A stretch of 64,000 nt of DNA from Mycolicibacterium hassiacum DSM 44199. GTDB lineage: Bacteria > Actinomycetota > Actinomycetes > Mycobacteriales > Mycobacteriaceae. The DNA lies in contig NZ_LR026975.1 of the NCBI RefSeq assembly GCF_900603025.1, positions 2,666,001-2,730,000 of the forward strand, given 5' to 3'. Positions within the stretch are counted from its first letter, which is position 1. The number at the start of each line of letters is the position of its first letter. Positions 1-7,520 of the stretch are shown here, in pieces. A program made the position numbers and the translations under genes. Under the pieces are notes generated by a model. It was not told the DNA's origin. It was given only the letters and a program-made list of their open reading frames with translations, and searched no databases.

Positions 1-756
1 GCCACCGATCTGGTGCGCAGCACCTGGTCGGCGGACATCCAGCACGGGGCACCGGTGTCGGCGTTGCTGGTGCGCGCGTTGGAGCGCTGCGCCCCGCGCC
101 AGGACGCCCGGCTGAGCCGGGTGCTGGTCGATCTGCTCGGCGGGGTGCCCGCCGACGGCGACCTGTGGGTGCGGTCGTGGGTGGAGCGGCCCGGCAGGCA
201 GATCGAGTTGGTGATGGCCGAGATGCTGGCGCCGCACCGCCAGGGAGAGCCGCGGGCGGTCGCCCGCGCCAGCGGCTGGCGGTTCGCCACCCTCGACACC
301 ACCGAGGTGGCCGGTGCGCCGGTGCCGCCGCTGCGGCCGCTGTCGGAGGCCCGCAGCCGGGACCTGAAGAAGGACTGGGACCGCAACTACGTGCACAGCC
401 TCGACTGGCGCTGGCTGACCGAACCGTTGTGCGAGGGACCCGGCGAGTCGTGGATCCGCCCGGAGGTCGATCTGGTCGCCGGCGAGGCGATGACGCCGTT
501 GCAGCGGTTGTTCGCCGTCGCCGACGACGCCAACGGCATCGGCACCAAACTCGACATCCGCCGCTGGACCTTCATGAACACCGACCTGGCCGTGCACGTG
601 TACCGGGTGCCGGCCGGCGAGTGGATCGGCATACGCGCCCAAACCCATTACGGCCCCGACGGTGTCGGCACCACCGTCGGGGCCCTGTTCGACGGGGACG
701 GGGCGGTCGGGTCGATTCAGCAGTCGGTGCTGGTGCGCCCGATGCCCGGCCGCTGA
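1..756 (+). CDS. Thioesterase-like (hotdog) acyl-CoA thioesterase family protein, 5' partial
   Basis: The reading frame is open from base 1 and ends at TGA 754-756, so the true start lies before the window; an internal GTG at 13 is not a convincing start. At least 251 residues are present. The sequence resembles TesB-like/thioesterase-superfamily proteins of actinobacteria: two hotdog halves, with a conserved C-terminal half around residues 165-240 containing DANGIG, FMNTDLAVHVYR and a late GDGxxG stretch. Family members hydrolyse acyl-CoA or are of unknown specificity. The stop codon directly abuts the stop of the convergent protease gene, leaving no spacer for a terminator. Family call is by eye; the substrate is unknown. 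Confidence 0.6.
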   Translation, partial: ATDLVRSTWSADIQHGAPVSALLVRALERCAPRQDARLSRVLVDLLGGVPADGDLWVRSWVERPGRQIELVMAEMLAPHRQGEPRAVARASGWRFATLDTTEVAGAPVPPLRPLSEARSRDLKKDWDRNYVHSLDWRWLTEPLCEGPGESWIRPEVDLVAGEAMTPLQRLFAVADDANGIGTKLDIRRWTFMNTDLAVHVYRVPAGEWIGIRAQTHYGPDGVGTTVGALFDGDGAVGSIQQSVLVRPMPGR

Positions 757-1530
757 TCAGCCGACGCAGGCCCCCGTGGCGACCGGTGCGGTGGCGCCGA
801 CGCCCTGCACCACGAGCGAGTAGATCTGCCTGGCGGTGAGGACGAACCCGGTCTCCGGATCGTCGACGGCGGCGCCGAAGCTGATGCCCAGCACCCGGTT
901 GTTGAGGTCGATCAGCGGGCCGCCGGAGTCGCCCTGGCGCACGTGACCGCGGATCACGTACACCTCGCGCTTGACCGTGGTGGTGTTGTAGATGTCCGGG
1001 CCGCGCAGCTCGATGATCTCGCGGATCCGGGCGGGGGTGGCCACGAGCGGGCCGCCACCGGGATAGCCGAGTACCAGCGCGTCGGTGCCGGTGAGCGCCG
1101 GCTGCTCGGCCATCTCCAGGGGTGGCGCGGGCAGCCCCGGCACGTCGAGGACCGCGATGTCCATGCTGGGGTCGAACGAGACCACGGTCGCCGGCCAGTC
1201 CCGCCCGTCGGCGCTGACGGTGACGGTCTCGGCGCCCGCGACGGTGTGCGCGGCCGACATCACGCGGCTCGGCGCGATCACCACCCCGCTGCCGGACAGT
1301 TGTTTCTGGCAGACCGGCGCCATGGTGTTGACCTTGACCACGCTGCGGGCGGCCTCGGCGACCACCGGGCTGTCGGCCAGCGCCTCATCGGGCGGGGCGA
1401 CGGAGGGGACCACGTCCTCGTGGTGCTGGGCTTCCGGGTCCTCGACGTGCAACGAGACCCTGGCGCACCCGAGCCCGCCGATCGCCACCACGATCGCGAC
1501 CAACCAGGTCCCCACCCGCCTCGGTTCCAT
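757..1530 (-). CDS. MarP-like trypsin-fold serine protease, membrane-anchored or exported
   Basis: 257 residues. Residues 8-22 form one hydrophobic N-terminal segment (export signal or anchor) ending in LGC, an imperfect lipobox. A chymotrypsin-like domain follows. The visible catalytic triad is His in SAAH, Asp in SMDIAVLD and Ser in GDSGGP. M. tuberculosis MarP (Rv3671c) has the same protease core but four membrane helices and about 397 residues, so this is a shorter relative. Cysteines at APVC and near the C-terminus (GACVG) sit where MarP has its stabilising disulfide. Likely role is periplasmic cleavage under acid or oxidative stress, by analogy only. It converges exactly on the thioesterase gene. 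Confidence 0.75.
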   Translation of the reverse strand: MEPRRVGTWLVAIVVAIGGLGCARVSLHVEDPEAQHHEDVVPSVAPPDEALADSPVVAEAARSVVKVNTMAPVCQKQLSGSGVVIAPSRVMSAAHTVAGAETVTVSADGRDWPATVVSFDPSMDIAVLDVPGLPAPPLEMAEQPALTGTDALVLGYPGGGPLVATPARIREIIELRGPDIYNTTTVKREVYVIRGHVRQGDSGGPLIDLNNRVLGISFGAAVDDPETGFVLTARQIYSLVVQGVGATAPVATGACVG

Positions 1531-1587
1531 TGCCGAAACGATAGTCCCCGGCGCGGCACAGCGTCGTCGGCCCCGCGCCGGCGTGGG

Positions 1588-1779
1588 TCAGTCGACGATG
1601 CGCAGCGCCGACACCGGGCATCCGGTGACCGCTTGCCGCATCCGATCCCGGTCGGATTCCGGGCGCTCCGGGTCGTGAATGGTCACCACCCCGTCGTCAC
1701 CCACCTCGAACACGTCCTCGGCGATGGACTCGCAGATGCCGTGGCCGGTGCACTTGTTCAGATCGACCTCGATGCGCAT
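1588..1779 (-). CDS. Single-cluster ferredoxin, partner of the adjacent P450
   Basis: 63 residues, MRIEVDLNKC onward. It carries the cluster pattern of small mycobacterial P450 ferredoxins, CTGHGIC followed by a distal CP; the His in the second-cysteine position fits a 3Fe-4S-type cluster. The start ATG lies 8 nt after the P450 stop, and its ribosome site (GGGGAG) overlaps that stop, so the two genes are surely co-transcribed and probably translationally coupled. Expected role is to pass electrons from a reductase to the P450. No ferredoxin reductase is adjacent; the NuoF-like protein at 58354 is one candidate within the window, but that is inference. Confidence 0.85.
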   Translation of the reverse strand: MRIEVDLNKCTGHGICESIAEDVFEVGDDGVVTIHDPERPESDRDRMRQAVTGCPVSALRIVD

Positions 1780-1787
1780 CGACTCCC

Positions 1788-3041
1788 CTACTTCACGTAC
1801 GCGGGCAGACGTTTGACGCCGTGCACGAAGCTGCTGAACAGCAGGTCGGGCTCGCCGACTTCGATGGTGGTCAGCCGGGTCAGCAACTCGCGGAACAGGA
1901 TTCGCAGCTCGGTCTTGGCGAGCTGGTTGCCGAGGCAGAAGTGCGGGCCGCCGCCGCCGAACCCGACGTGCGGGTTGGGCGAGCGCTGCAGGTCGAACAC
2001 ATGCGGGTCGGTGAACACCCGCTCGTCGCGGTTGGCCGAACAGTAGAACAGGCCGAGTTTCTCGCCGGCGCGCACCGGGTGCCCGTTGATCTCGGTGTCC
2101 TGGGTGGCGAAGCGGGCGAACTGCAGCACCGGCGACGCCCACCGCACGAACTCCTCGACGGCCTGGCCGATGCGGCCGTCGAAATCCTCCATCAGCCAAG
2201 CGCGTTGGTCGGGGTTGTGGGCCAGCGCCATGATCGCGTGGGTGGTGGTCTGCTTGGTGGTGTCGTTGCCCGCCGACGCCAGCAGGATCAGGAACGCACC
2301 GATTTCCTCGTCGCTGAGCCGATGCCCGTCGACCTCGGCGTTGACGATGCTGGTCATCAGGTCGTCGCCGGGATTCTGCCGGCGGAACCTGGCCAGCTCG
2401 ATCCCGGTGTTGGACAGCAGCGCGATCTGCTCGGTCGGATCGGTGGGCCCCTCGGCGGGTCCGCCGTACTCCTCGTCGGTCAGCCCGAACAGCTTCTCGG
2501 CGGCGTAGGCCACCGCGGGTTGGTCGGCGCGCGGAACACCCAGCATGTCCATGATCGTCAGCATCGGCAGCCGCGCCGAGCACGCCGAGACGAACTCGAT
2601 GTCCCCCGCGCCGACCAGCTCGTCGACGATGGCCGCGGCGTTGCGCTGGATCTGCTCCTCGATCTGGCGGACGTTGCGCGGGGTGAACGCCGAGCTGATC
2701 AGCCGCCGGTAGACGGTGTGCTGCGGCGGGTCCATGGTCAGGAAGAACGAGGCGAACCGCTGGATCTCGGCCGGCATCGGGTTCAGCGACACCCCCTGGG
2801 CGGAGGTGAACAGCTCGGGGTGCTGGCTGACGAAGACGATGTCCTCCCGGCGGGTCACCGCCCAGAACCCCGGCTCCTGGACACCGAAGATCGACTCCCA
2901 CGGCTCGTGCCAGGTGAGGCCTTCGTGGGCCCGCAACCGGGCGAACGTCTCGTCACGAACGTCGAAGGGACGGCTCCAGAACTCCTGTGAGGAGATGTCG
3001 AATCCGCTGAATTCGCGGGGCTGCACCGTTGCTGACGTCAC
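1788..3041 (-). CDS. Cytochrome P450 (CYP125/142-type heme signature)
   Basis: 417 residues when started at GTG 3041; a longer reading to 3122 would run into the divergent TetR gene and has weak coding character. Seen: I-helix oxygen-activation motif ASAGNDTTKQ, the ExxR pair (EEFVRWASPV region) and the heme-binding loop FGGGGPHFCLGN. The FGGGGPHFCLG form is typical of mycobacterial lipid/steroid P450s such as CYP125, CYP142 and CYP124, which hydroxylate terminal methyl groups, so a hydrophobic aliphatic substrate is likely. The gene is divergent from the first TetR gene with only 38 bp between starts and is followed by its ferredoxin. The substrate is not determined. Confidence 0.9.
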   Translation of the reverse strand: MTSATVQPREFSGFDISSQEFWSRPFDVRDETFARLRAHEGLTWHEPWESIFGVQEPGFWAVTRREDIVFVSQHPELFTSAQGVSLNPMPAEIQRFASFFLTMDPPQHTVYRRLISSAFTPRNVRQIEEQIQRNAAAIVDELVGAGDIEFVSACSARLPMLTIMDMLGVPRADQPAVAYAAEKLFGLTDEEYGGPAEGPTDPTEQIALLSNTGIELARFRRQNPGDDLMTSIVNAEVDGHRLSDEEIGAFLILLASAGNDTTKQTTTHAIMALAHNPDQRAWLMEDFDGRIGQAVEEFVRWASPVLQFARFATQDTEINGHPVRAGEKLGLFYCSANRDERVFTDPHVFDLQRSPNPHVGFGGGGPHFCLGNQLAKTELRILFRELLTRLTTIEVGEPDLLFSSFVHGVKRLPAYVK

Positions 3042-3079
3042 CGCATTAACATGACACTCTGCCGAAACTTTGTAAAGGT
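3042..3079. promoter_or_regulatory. 38-bp divergent P450/TetR control region
   Basis: Both the P450 (minus) and the TetR gene (plus) must be controlled from here. It contains GCCGAAACT (3061-3069) running into TTTGTAAAG (3069-3077), the latter an imperfect CTTT-GT-AAAG dyad. The same two words recur upstream of the aldehyde dehydrogenase gene, with GCCGAAACT inverted. On the minus strand a TGTTAAT sequence lies just before the P450 GTG, suggesting a leaderless transcript. TetR autoregulation is an inference. Confidence 0.45.
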
Positions 3080-3610
3080 ATGGGTGTGGTGGACGAACGG
3101 CGCGGGGCGGACAACCCCTCACGCCAGCGCATCCTGGCCGCCACTGCCGAGGTGCTCGGCCGCCGCGGGATGAAGAAGCTCAGCCTCACCGCCGTCGCCC
3201 GGCAGGCCGGGGTGTCGCGTCCCACGCTGTATCGCTGGTTCGCCTCCAAACGGGACCTGCTCGAAGCATTCGTGGTGTGGGAGCGGCAGGCCTATGAGCG
3301 TGCGGTGGCCGAGGCGACCGCGGGCCTGCCGCCGGAGCAACGACTGGATGCCGCGCTGCGGGTGATCGTGGAGTTCCAGCACTCCTATCCGGGGCTGCGC
3401 ATGGTCGATATCGAACCCGCACAGGTGATTGCGCGGCTCTCGCGGGTCATTCCGCTGATGCGCCGGCGGCTCGAGCGGCTGGCGACCGGACCCGATGCGG
3501 AACTGGCGGTGGCCACGGCGGTGCGGGTGGCGGTGTCGCACTACGTGGTGCGCGGCGACGACGGCGACGACTTCCTCAACCAACTCCGCCACGCCGCGCG
3601 GGTGCGCTGA
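3080..3610 (+). CDS. TetR-family transcriptional regulator (first of two paralogues)
   Basis: 176 residues. The N-terminal helix-turn-helix is clear: residues 15-60 contain RQRILAATAEVLGRRG and the recognition helix VSRPTLYRWFASK. The C-terminal ligand domain contains VEFQHSYPGLRMVDIEP. The protein is strongly similar along its whole length to the regulator at 4920-5462, so the two arose by duplication and may read related operators or form heterodimers. It is transcribed divergently from the P450 gene, implying control of P450-ferredoxin expression. ATG 3080 is used; GTG codons at 3086 and 3089 are alternatives. Confidence 0.9.
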   Translation: MGVVDERRGADNPSRQRILAATAEVLGRRGMKKLSLTAVARQAGVSRPTLYRWFASKRDLLEAFVVWERQAYERAVAEATAGLPPEQRLDAALRVIVEFQHSYPGLRMVDIEPAQVIARLSRVIPLMRRRLERLATGPDAELAVATAVRVAVSHYVVRGDDGDDFLNQLRHAARVR

Positions 3611-3769
3611 CCGCGCCGGGCCGCCCGGTCCGCGCGACGGTGCGGTTTCGTCCGCGACACGCCGTCGAGTCGTACGAGATTTCACGCTCACGGCGCCGAA
3701 CGCTCCGCCGGCGGCGGGCAATTGCGAAACTCGCATTACAGATCTTCGATAGAACGTAAACTCACCCGG
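3611..3769. promoter_or_regulatory. Intergenic region before the phosphotransferase, with a GCGAAACTCGC dyad
   Basis: 159 bp between the first TetR gene and the phosphotransferase. It contains GCGAAACTCGC (about 3724-3734), a GCGA-n3-TCGC dyad sharing CGAAACT with the other two control regions of this cluster. TAGAAC lies about 17 bp before GTG 3770 and could be a -10 element for a leaderless message. Low-confidence reading by eye. Confidence 0.3.
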
Positions 3770-4873
3770 GTGACCGGCGCAGCCACCCTCACCGGCCTGG
3801 CGGCACATCTGGCCCAGGGCATCGGCCGTATCGTCGCCGACACCACCATCGGACGCCTGCGCACGCTGCCGCGTTCGGTGGCCGCGCTCGACGCCGCCAC
3901 CCTGTCGCGGATCACGGGCCGCACCGTGACATCGGTGTCGATCCTCGACGGCGATGCCGGCACGTCGTCGCGGGCGCGGTTGGCGCTGACCGGCGACGGG
4001 GTGCCGGAGACGGTGTTCGTCAAGATGGCCGCCGAGACGGTGCCCACCCGGTTGATGGGCGAACTGGGCCGGCTGGCGGCGACCGAGACCCGCTTCTACG
4101 CCGAACTCGCGCCCGGGCTGTCCGGGTTGCCGCGCTACCACGGGTCGGCGTTCGATCCGCTGACCGGACGGTTCGTGCTGGTGCTGGAGGATCTACCGGC
4201 CGACGAGTGCGAGTTCCCCGACACCCTGCATCCGCTCGACAAGGACCGCGCGGCGGCTCTGGTGGAGTTGCTCGCACAGCTGCACGGCCGGTTCTGGGCG
4301 AAGGTGCCCGACTGGCTCTACACGGCCTCCGGCGACGACACCTCACTGCTGACCGGCCGCCTGCTGCGCACCTCGGCGCGCCGCATCGCCGAGCGGACCA
4401 GCATCCCCGTCGAACGGGGCCGGTTCATCGACGAGAACTACCGGGCGGTCGCGCAGCTCATCGACCGGCCGCCGCACACGGTCATGCACGGCGACGCTCA
4501 TCCCGGCAACACCTACTTCCGCAACGGGCGGGCCGGGCTACTGGACTGGCAGGCCGTGCGACGCGGCCACCCGGGCCGGGAGCTGGCCTACACCCTGGTC
4601 ACCGCGATGGACACCGACGACCGGCGGGCCTGCGAACGCGATCTGCTCGACGAGTACCGCCGGGCGCTGGCCGCCGCAGGCGGCCCCGAACTCGACCGCG
4701 ACGAGCTGTGGGAGCGCTACCGGCAGGGCGCGCTGTACGCCTACGTCGCTGCGTTGATCACCGCCGGCCTGGGCGGTATGCAGGACGACGCGATCGCCCT
4801 GGCGGGTCTGCGCCGCGCGGTCGACGCGCTCGACGACCTCGACACGGTGGCGATCCTGGCGGAGTCGTTGTGA
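3770..4873 (+). CDS. APH-family phosphotransferase
   Basis: 367 residues from GTG 3770; an in-frame TTG at 3722 would add 16 residues but sits in likely promoter sequence. The kinase fold of the aminoglycoside/choline phosphotransferase family is visible: VFVKMAAE (lysine of the N-lobe), VLVLEDLP hinge, the catalytic Brenner motif VMHGDAHPGNTYF and the metal-binding LLDWQ. Mycobacteria carry many such enzymes in lipid and steroid gene clusters, where they probably phosphorylate small hydroxylated molecules rather than antibiotics. It lies between the two TetR paralogues, in line with the second (46 bp gap). The substrate is unknown. Confidence 0.8.
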   Translation: MTGAATLTGLAAHLAQGIGRIVADTTIGRLRTLPRSVAALDAATLSRITGRTVTSVSILDGDAGTSSRARLALTGDGVPETVFVKMAAETVPTRLMGELGRLAATETRFYAELAPGLSGLPRYHGSAFDPLTGRFVLVLEDLPADECEFPDTLHPLDKDRAAALVELLAQLHGRFWAKVPDWLYTASGDDTSLLTGRLLRTSARRIAERTSIPVERGRFIDENYRAVAQLIDRPPHTVMHGDAHPGNTYFRNGRAGLLDWQAVRRGHPGRELAYTLVTAMDTDDRRACERDLLDEYRRALAAAGGPELDRDELWERYRQGALYAYVAALITAGLGGMQDDAIALAGLRRAVDALDDLDTVAILAESL

Positions 4874-4919
4874 GCACCAACTACCATCACAACCACCTGA
4901 ACCGACAGAAGGCCAGCAC

Positions 4920-5462
4920 GTGAACGAGCCAGTACGCGATACGCCGGTCGAGGACACGTCGACCCGACGCCGGATTCTCGCCGCGACTGCCGAGGTGCTC
5001 GCGCGCAGCGGACAGACCAAGCTCAGCCTCTCGGAGGTCGCACTGCAGGCCGGGGTCTCCCGTCCGACGCTGTATCGCTGGTTCTCCTCGAAACAGGAGC
5101 TGCTCGAGGCGTTCGGCGAGTACGAACGCGAGTTGTTCGACACCGGGATCAGCCGCGCCACCGCCGGGCTGCGCGGCACCGAGAAGCTCGACGCGGCGCT
5201 GCGCTTCATCGTCGAGTATCAGCACTCCTACTCCGGGGTGCGCCTGGTCGACATCGAACCCGAGGTGTGCATCGCACAGCTGTCGCGCATCCTGCCGGTG
5301 ATGCGGGCGCGGCTGGAGAAGTTGCTGTCCGGACCGAACGCAGCGGTCAAGGCGGCCACCGCGATTCGCGTCGCGATCTCGCACTACATCGTGCGCAGCG
5401 ACGACGACGACCAGTTCCTCGCACAGTTGCGGCACGCCACCGGAATCAAACCGCAGAACTGA
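4920..5462 (+). CDS. TetR-family transcriptional regulator (second paralogue)
   Basis: 180 residues starting at GTG 4920. The HTH is at about residues 18-65 (RRRILAATAEVLARSG, VSRPTLYRWFSSK), and the ligand-binding part contains VEYQHSYSGVRLVDIEPEVCIAQLSRILPVM, closely matching the regulator at 3080. It sits 45 bp before the aldehyde dehydrogenase gene, whose leader holds the same short words as the P450/TetR spacer. It probably controls the dehydrogenase-SnoaL pair and perhaps the P450 as well. Ligand unknown. Confidence 0.9.
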   Translation: MNEPVRDTPVEDTSTRRRILAATAEVLARSGQTKLSLSEVALQAGVSRPTLYRWFSSKQELLEAFGEYERELFDTGISRATAGLRGTEKLDAALRFIVEYQHSYSGVRLVDIEPEVCIAQLSRILPVMRARLEKLLSGPNAAVKAATAIRVAISHYIVRSDDDDQFLAQLRHATGIKPQN

Positions 5463-5476
5463 TCCGAACGCCTGAC

Positions 5477-5498
5477 AGTTTCGGCGATTTTTGTAAAG
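5477..5498 (+). promoter_or_regulatory. Candidate TetR operator in the aldehyde dehydrogenase leader
   Basis: AGTTTCGGC (5477-5485), the exact reverse complement of GCCGAAACT at 3061-3069, is followed by TTTTGTAAAG (5489-5498), which matches TTTGTAAAG at 3069-3077. The sites lie 10-31 bases before ATG 5508, where a repressor would block transcription. Shared words between two promoters that each belong to a TetR paralogue suggest one regulon. Confidence 0.4.
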
Positions 5499-5507
5499 CT
5501 GTACTCC

Positions 5508-6992
5508 ATGACTGAAGTGCAGTCCGAGACCGGCGTGCTGGCCGGCGACGAGCGGATGCTCATCGACGGCGAACTCGTTCACACAAGCAGCGGCGCGAAA
5601 TTCGACGTCATCAACCCGGCCACCGAACAGGTCGCCGGGCAGGCCACCGACGGCACCGTGGCCGATATGGAGCGGGCGGTCGCCGCGGCGCGCCGGGCGT
5701 TCGACGAGACCGACTGGTCGCGCGACCTGGAGTTCCGGTATCACTGCCTCACCCAGCTGCACCAGGCCCTGGAGGCCGAGAAGGAGCGGTTGCGCCGCAT
5801 CCTGGTGACCGAGGTGGGTTGTCCGGTGACCGTGACGGGCAGCCAGATCGAGAGCCCGATCGACGAGGTGCGGCACTGGGCCGAGTACGGACGCGATTTC
5901 GAGTACCTGGTCGACACCGGGGTGCATCCCACCCAGCTGGGCCCGGCCCGCCGCAAGCTGCACTACGAGCCGGTGGGGGTGGTCGGCGCGATCACCCCGT
6001 GGAACGTCCCGCTGTATCTCAACATCGCCGAGACCGTCCCGGCGTTGATGGCCGGCAACACCGTGGTGCTCAAACCCGCACAGCTCACGCCGTGGTCGGG
6101 CAGCGAGTTGGGCCGGATCATCGCCGAGCACACCGACATTCCGCCGGGCGTGTTCAACGTGGTGATCTCGAACGCCAACGAGGTCGGCGCCGCGCTGTCG
6201 GCCGATCCGCGGGTGGACATGATCACCTTCACCGGGTCCACCGCCACCGGGCGGAAGATCCTGGCCGCGGCCGCGCCCACGGTGAAGAAGACGTTGCTGG
6301 AACTCGGCGGAAAATCCGCGCATATCGTGCTCGACGACGCCGACTTCAACTCCGCGCTGCCGATGGCCGCGATGATCGCCTGCGTGATGAGCGGGCAGTC
6401 CTGCATCCTGCCGAGCCGGATCCTGTTGCCGCGCAGCAGATATGACGAGGGCATCGAGATCCTCAAGACCAGCATGGAGAACTTCCCGATCGGCGATCCG
6501 TGGACGCCGGGGGTGATGCAGGGCCCGCAGATCAGCGAGCAGCAGCGGCAGAAGGTGCTCGGCTTGATCCGCTCGGGCATCGACTCGGGGGCCCGGCTGA
6601 TCACCGGCGGCGGGATCCCGGAGAACCTTCCGATCGGCTACTACACCCAACCCACGCTGCTGGCCGATGTCGACCCGAATTCGCAAGTGGCCCAGGAGGA
6701 GATCTTCGGCCCGGTGCTGACGGTCACCCCGTACGACACCGAGGACGAGGCAGTGGCGATCGCCAACAACACCATCTACGGGCTCTCCGGGGAGGTCAGC
6801 AGCGCCGACGTGGACCGGGCGTTCCGCGTCGCCACCCGGATGCGCACCGGCAACGTGACCATCAACGGCCGCAGCCACTTCGGCATCAACAGCCCGTTCG
6901 GCGGCACCAAGCAGTCCGGGCTCGGCTACCGCAACGGCGACGAGGGCTACAAGGAGTACCTCGAGATCAAGACCATAGGCATGCCGGAATGA
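5508..6992 (+). CDS. Aldehyde dehydrogenase (NAD(P)-dependent)
   Basis: 494 residues, the usual length for the family. The Rossmann/active-site landmarks are all present: TPWNVPLYLN, the cofactor segment FTGSTATG, the general-base glutamate in LELGGKS, the catalytic cysteine in GQSCILPSR and the late EEIFGPV. It oxidises an aldehyde to an acid; next to a P450 that would give alcohols, it could complete alcohol-to-acid oxidation of the same substrate, though no alcohol dehydrogenase is present in the cluster. Its stop overlaps the start of the SnoaL-like gene (ATGA), so the two are translationally coupled. Confidence 0.92.
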   Translation: MTEVQSETGVLAGDERMLIDGELVHTSSGAKFDVINPATEQVAGQATDGTVADMERAVAAARRAFDETDWSRDLEFRYHCLTQLHQALEAEKERLRRILVTEVGCPVTVTGSQIESPIDEVRHWAEYGRDFEYLVDTGVHPTQLGPARRKLHYEPVGVVGAITPWNVPLYLNIAETVPALMAGNTVVLKPAQLTPWSGSELGRIIAEHTDIPPGVFNVVISNANEVGAALSADPRVDMITFTGSTATGRKILAAAAPTVKKTLLELGGKSAHIVLDDADFNSALPMAAMIACVMSGQSCILPSRILLPRSRYDEGIEILKTSMENFPIGDPWTPGVMQGPQISEQQRQKVLGLIRSGIDSGARLITGGGIPENLPIGYYTQPTLLADVDPNSQVAQEEIFGPVLTVTPYDTEDEAVAIANNTIYGLSGEVSSADVDRAFRVATRMRTGNVTINGRSHFGINSPFGGTKQSGLGYRNGDEGYKEYLEIKTIGMPE

Positions 6993-7411
6993 GCGAGGCC
7001 CACCGACACGCCGACGAGGCCGAGATCGCCCGGCTGCTGTACCGCTATGCGCGCGCCGTCGATACCAAGGACTGGGAGCTGTACCGTTCGGTGTTCACCC
7101 CGGACGCGCACATCGACTACTCGTCGGCGGGCGCCGCGGCGGGATCCCGCGACGAGGTCGCCGACTGGCTGGCGGCCAACTTCGGGGTGCTGGAGTGGAG
7201 CATGCACTACATCACCAACATCGAGGCCGACGTCGACGGCGACACCGCGCGGGTGCGCGCGATGTTCTACAACCCGATGCAGTTTCCCGGGATGAGCGAG
7301 CCGAGCTTCTGCGGCGGCTATTACCACCACGACCTGGTTCGCACCGCCGACGGTTGGCGCAGCCGCCGACTGGTCGAGGAGAACGTCTGGTTCATCAACA
7401 AGCCGGGCTGA
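6989..7411 (+). CDS. SnoaL-like / NTF2-fold protein
   Basis: 140 residues starting at ATG 6989, overlapping the dehydrogenase stop by 4 bases. It has the pattern of SnoaL-like domains: an N-terminal helix (ADEAEIARLLYRYARAVDTKDW), then VFTPDAHIDY, MHYITNIEAD and a C-terminal sheet. Family members include polyketide cyclases, dehydratases, hydratases and non-enzymatic binding proteins. The ARAVDTKDWELYRSVF and HxxxN features resemble mycobacterial members annotated as nuclear-transport-factor-2-family proteins. Its role in the cluster is probably to hydrate, isomerise or bind the pathway intermediate; not proven. Confidence 0.8.
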   Translation: MSEAHRHADEAEIARLLYRYARAVDTKDWELYRSVFTPDAHIDYSSAGAAAGSRDEVADWLAANFGVLEWSMHYITNIEADVDGDTARVRAMFYNPMQFPGMSEPSFCGGYYHHDLVRTADGWRSRRLVEENVWFINKPG

Positions 7412-7446
7412 GCACGCCTCCCGGCAGCAAGTCGCGCGCCCCCTCC

Positions 7447-7511
7447 GCAACGGAATAGCATTCCTGGCTGTGATCCCGGCGAAATCACAACCGGGAATGC
7501 TATTCCGTTGC
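7447..7511. other. Very long hairpin between convergent genes
   Basis: GCAACGGAATAGCATTCC (7447-7464) is the perfect reverse complement of 7494-7511. Inside it, TGTGAT (7469-7474) pairs with ATCACA (7484-7489), so a nearly continuous stem of about 27 bp forms with a 9-base loop (CCCGGCGAA). It lies between the SnoaL-like stop (7411) and the rlmN stop (7521). It could end transcription from both sides, but it has no T tract and the stem is far longer than a normal terminator. It could instead be a mobile palindromic repeat or a structured RNA. Confidence 0.6.
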
Positions 7512-7520
7512 AAGAGGGGG

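Noticed and set aside
3042..3122. A longer P450 start at 3122
   Set aside because: It would overlap the divergent TetR start and the shared control region, and the added residues (RGCPPRAVRPPHPYLYK) look non-coding; GTG 3041 fits the family length.
4887..6878. A 663-codon minus-strand frame across the TetR and aldehyde dehydrogenase genes
   Set aside because: Shadow of two well-supported plus-strand genes; no recognisable domain.
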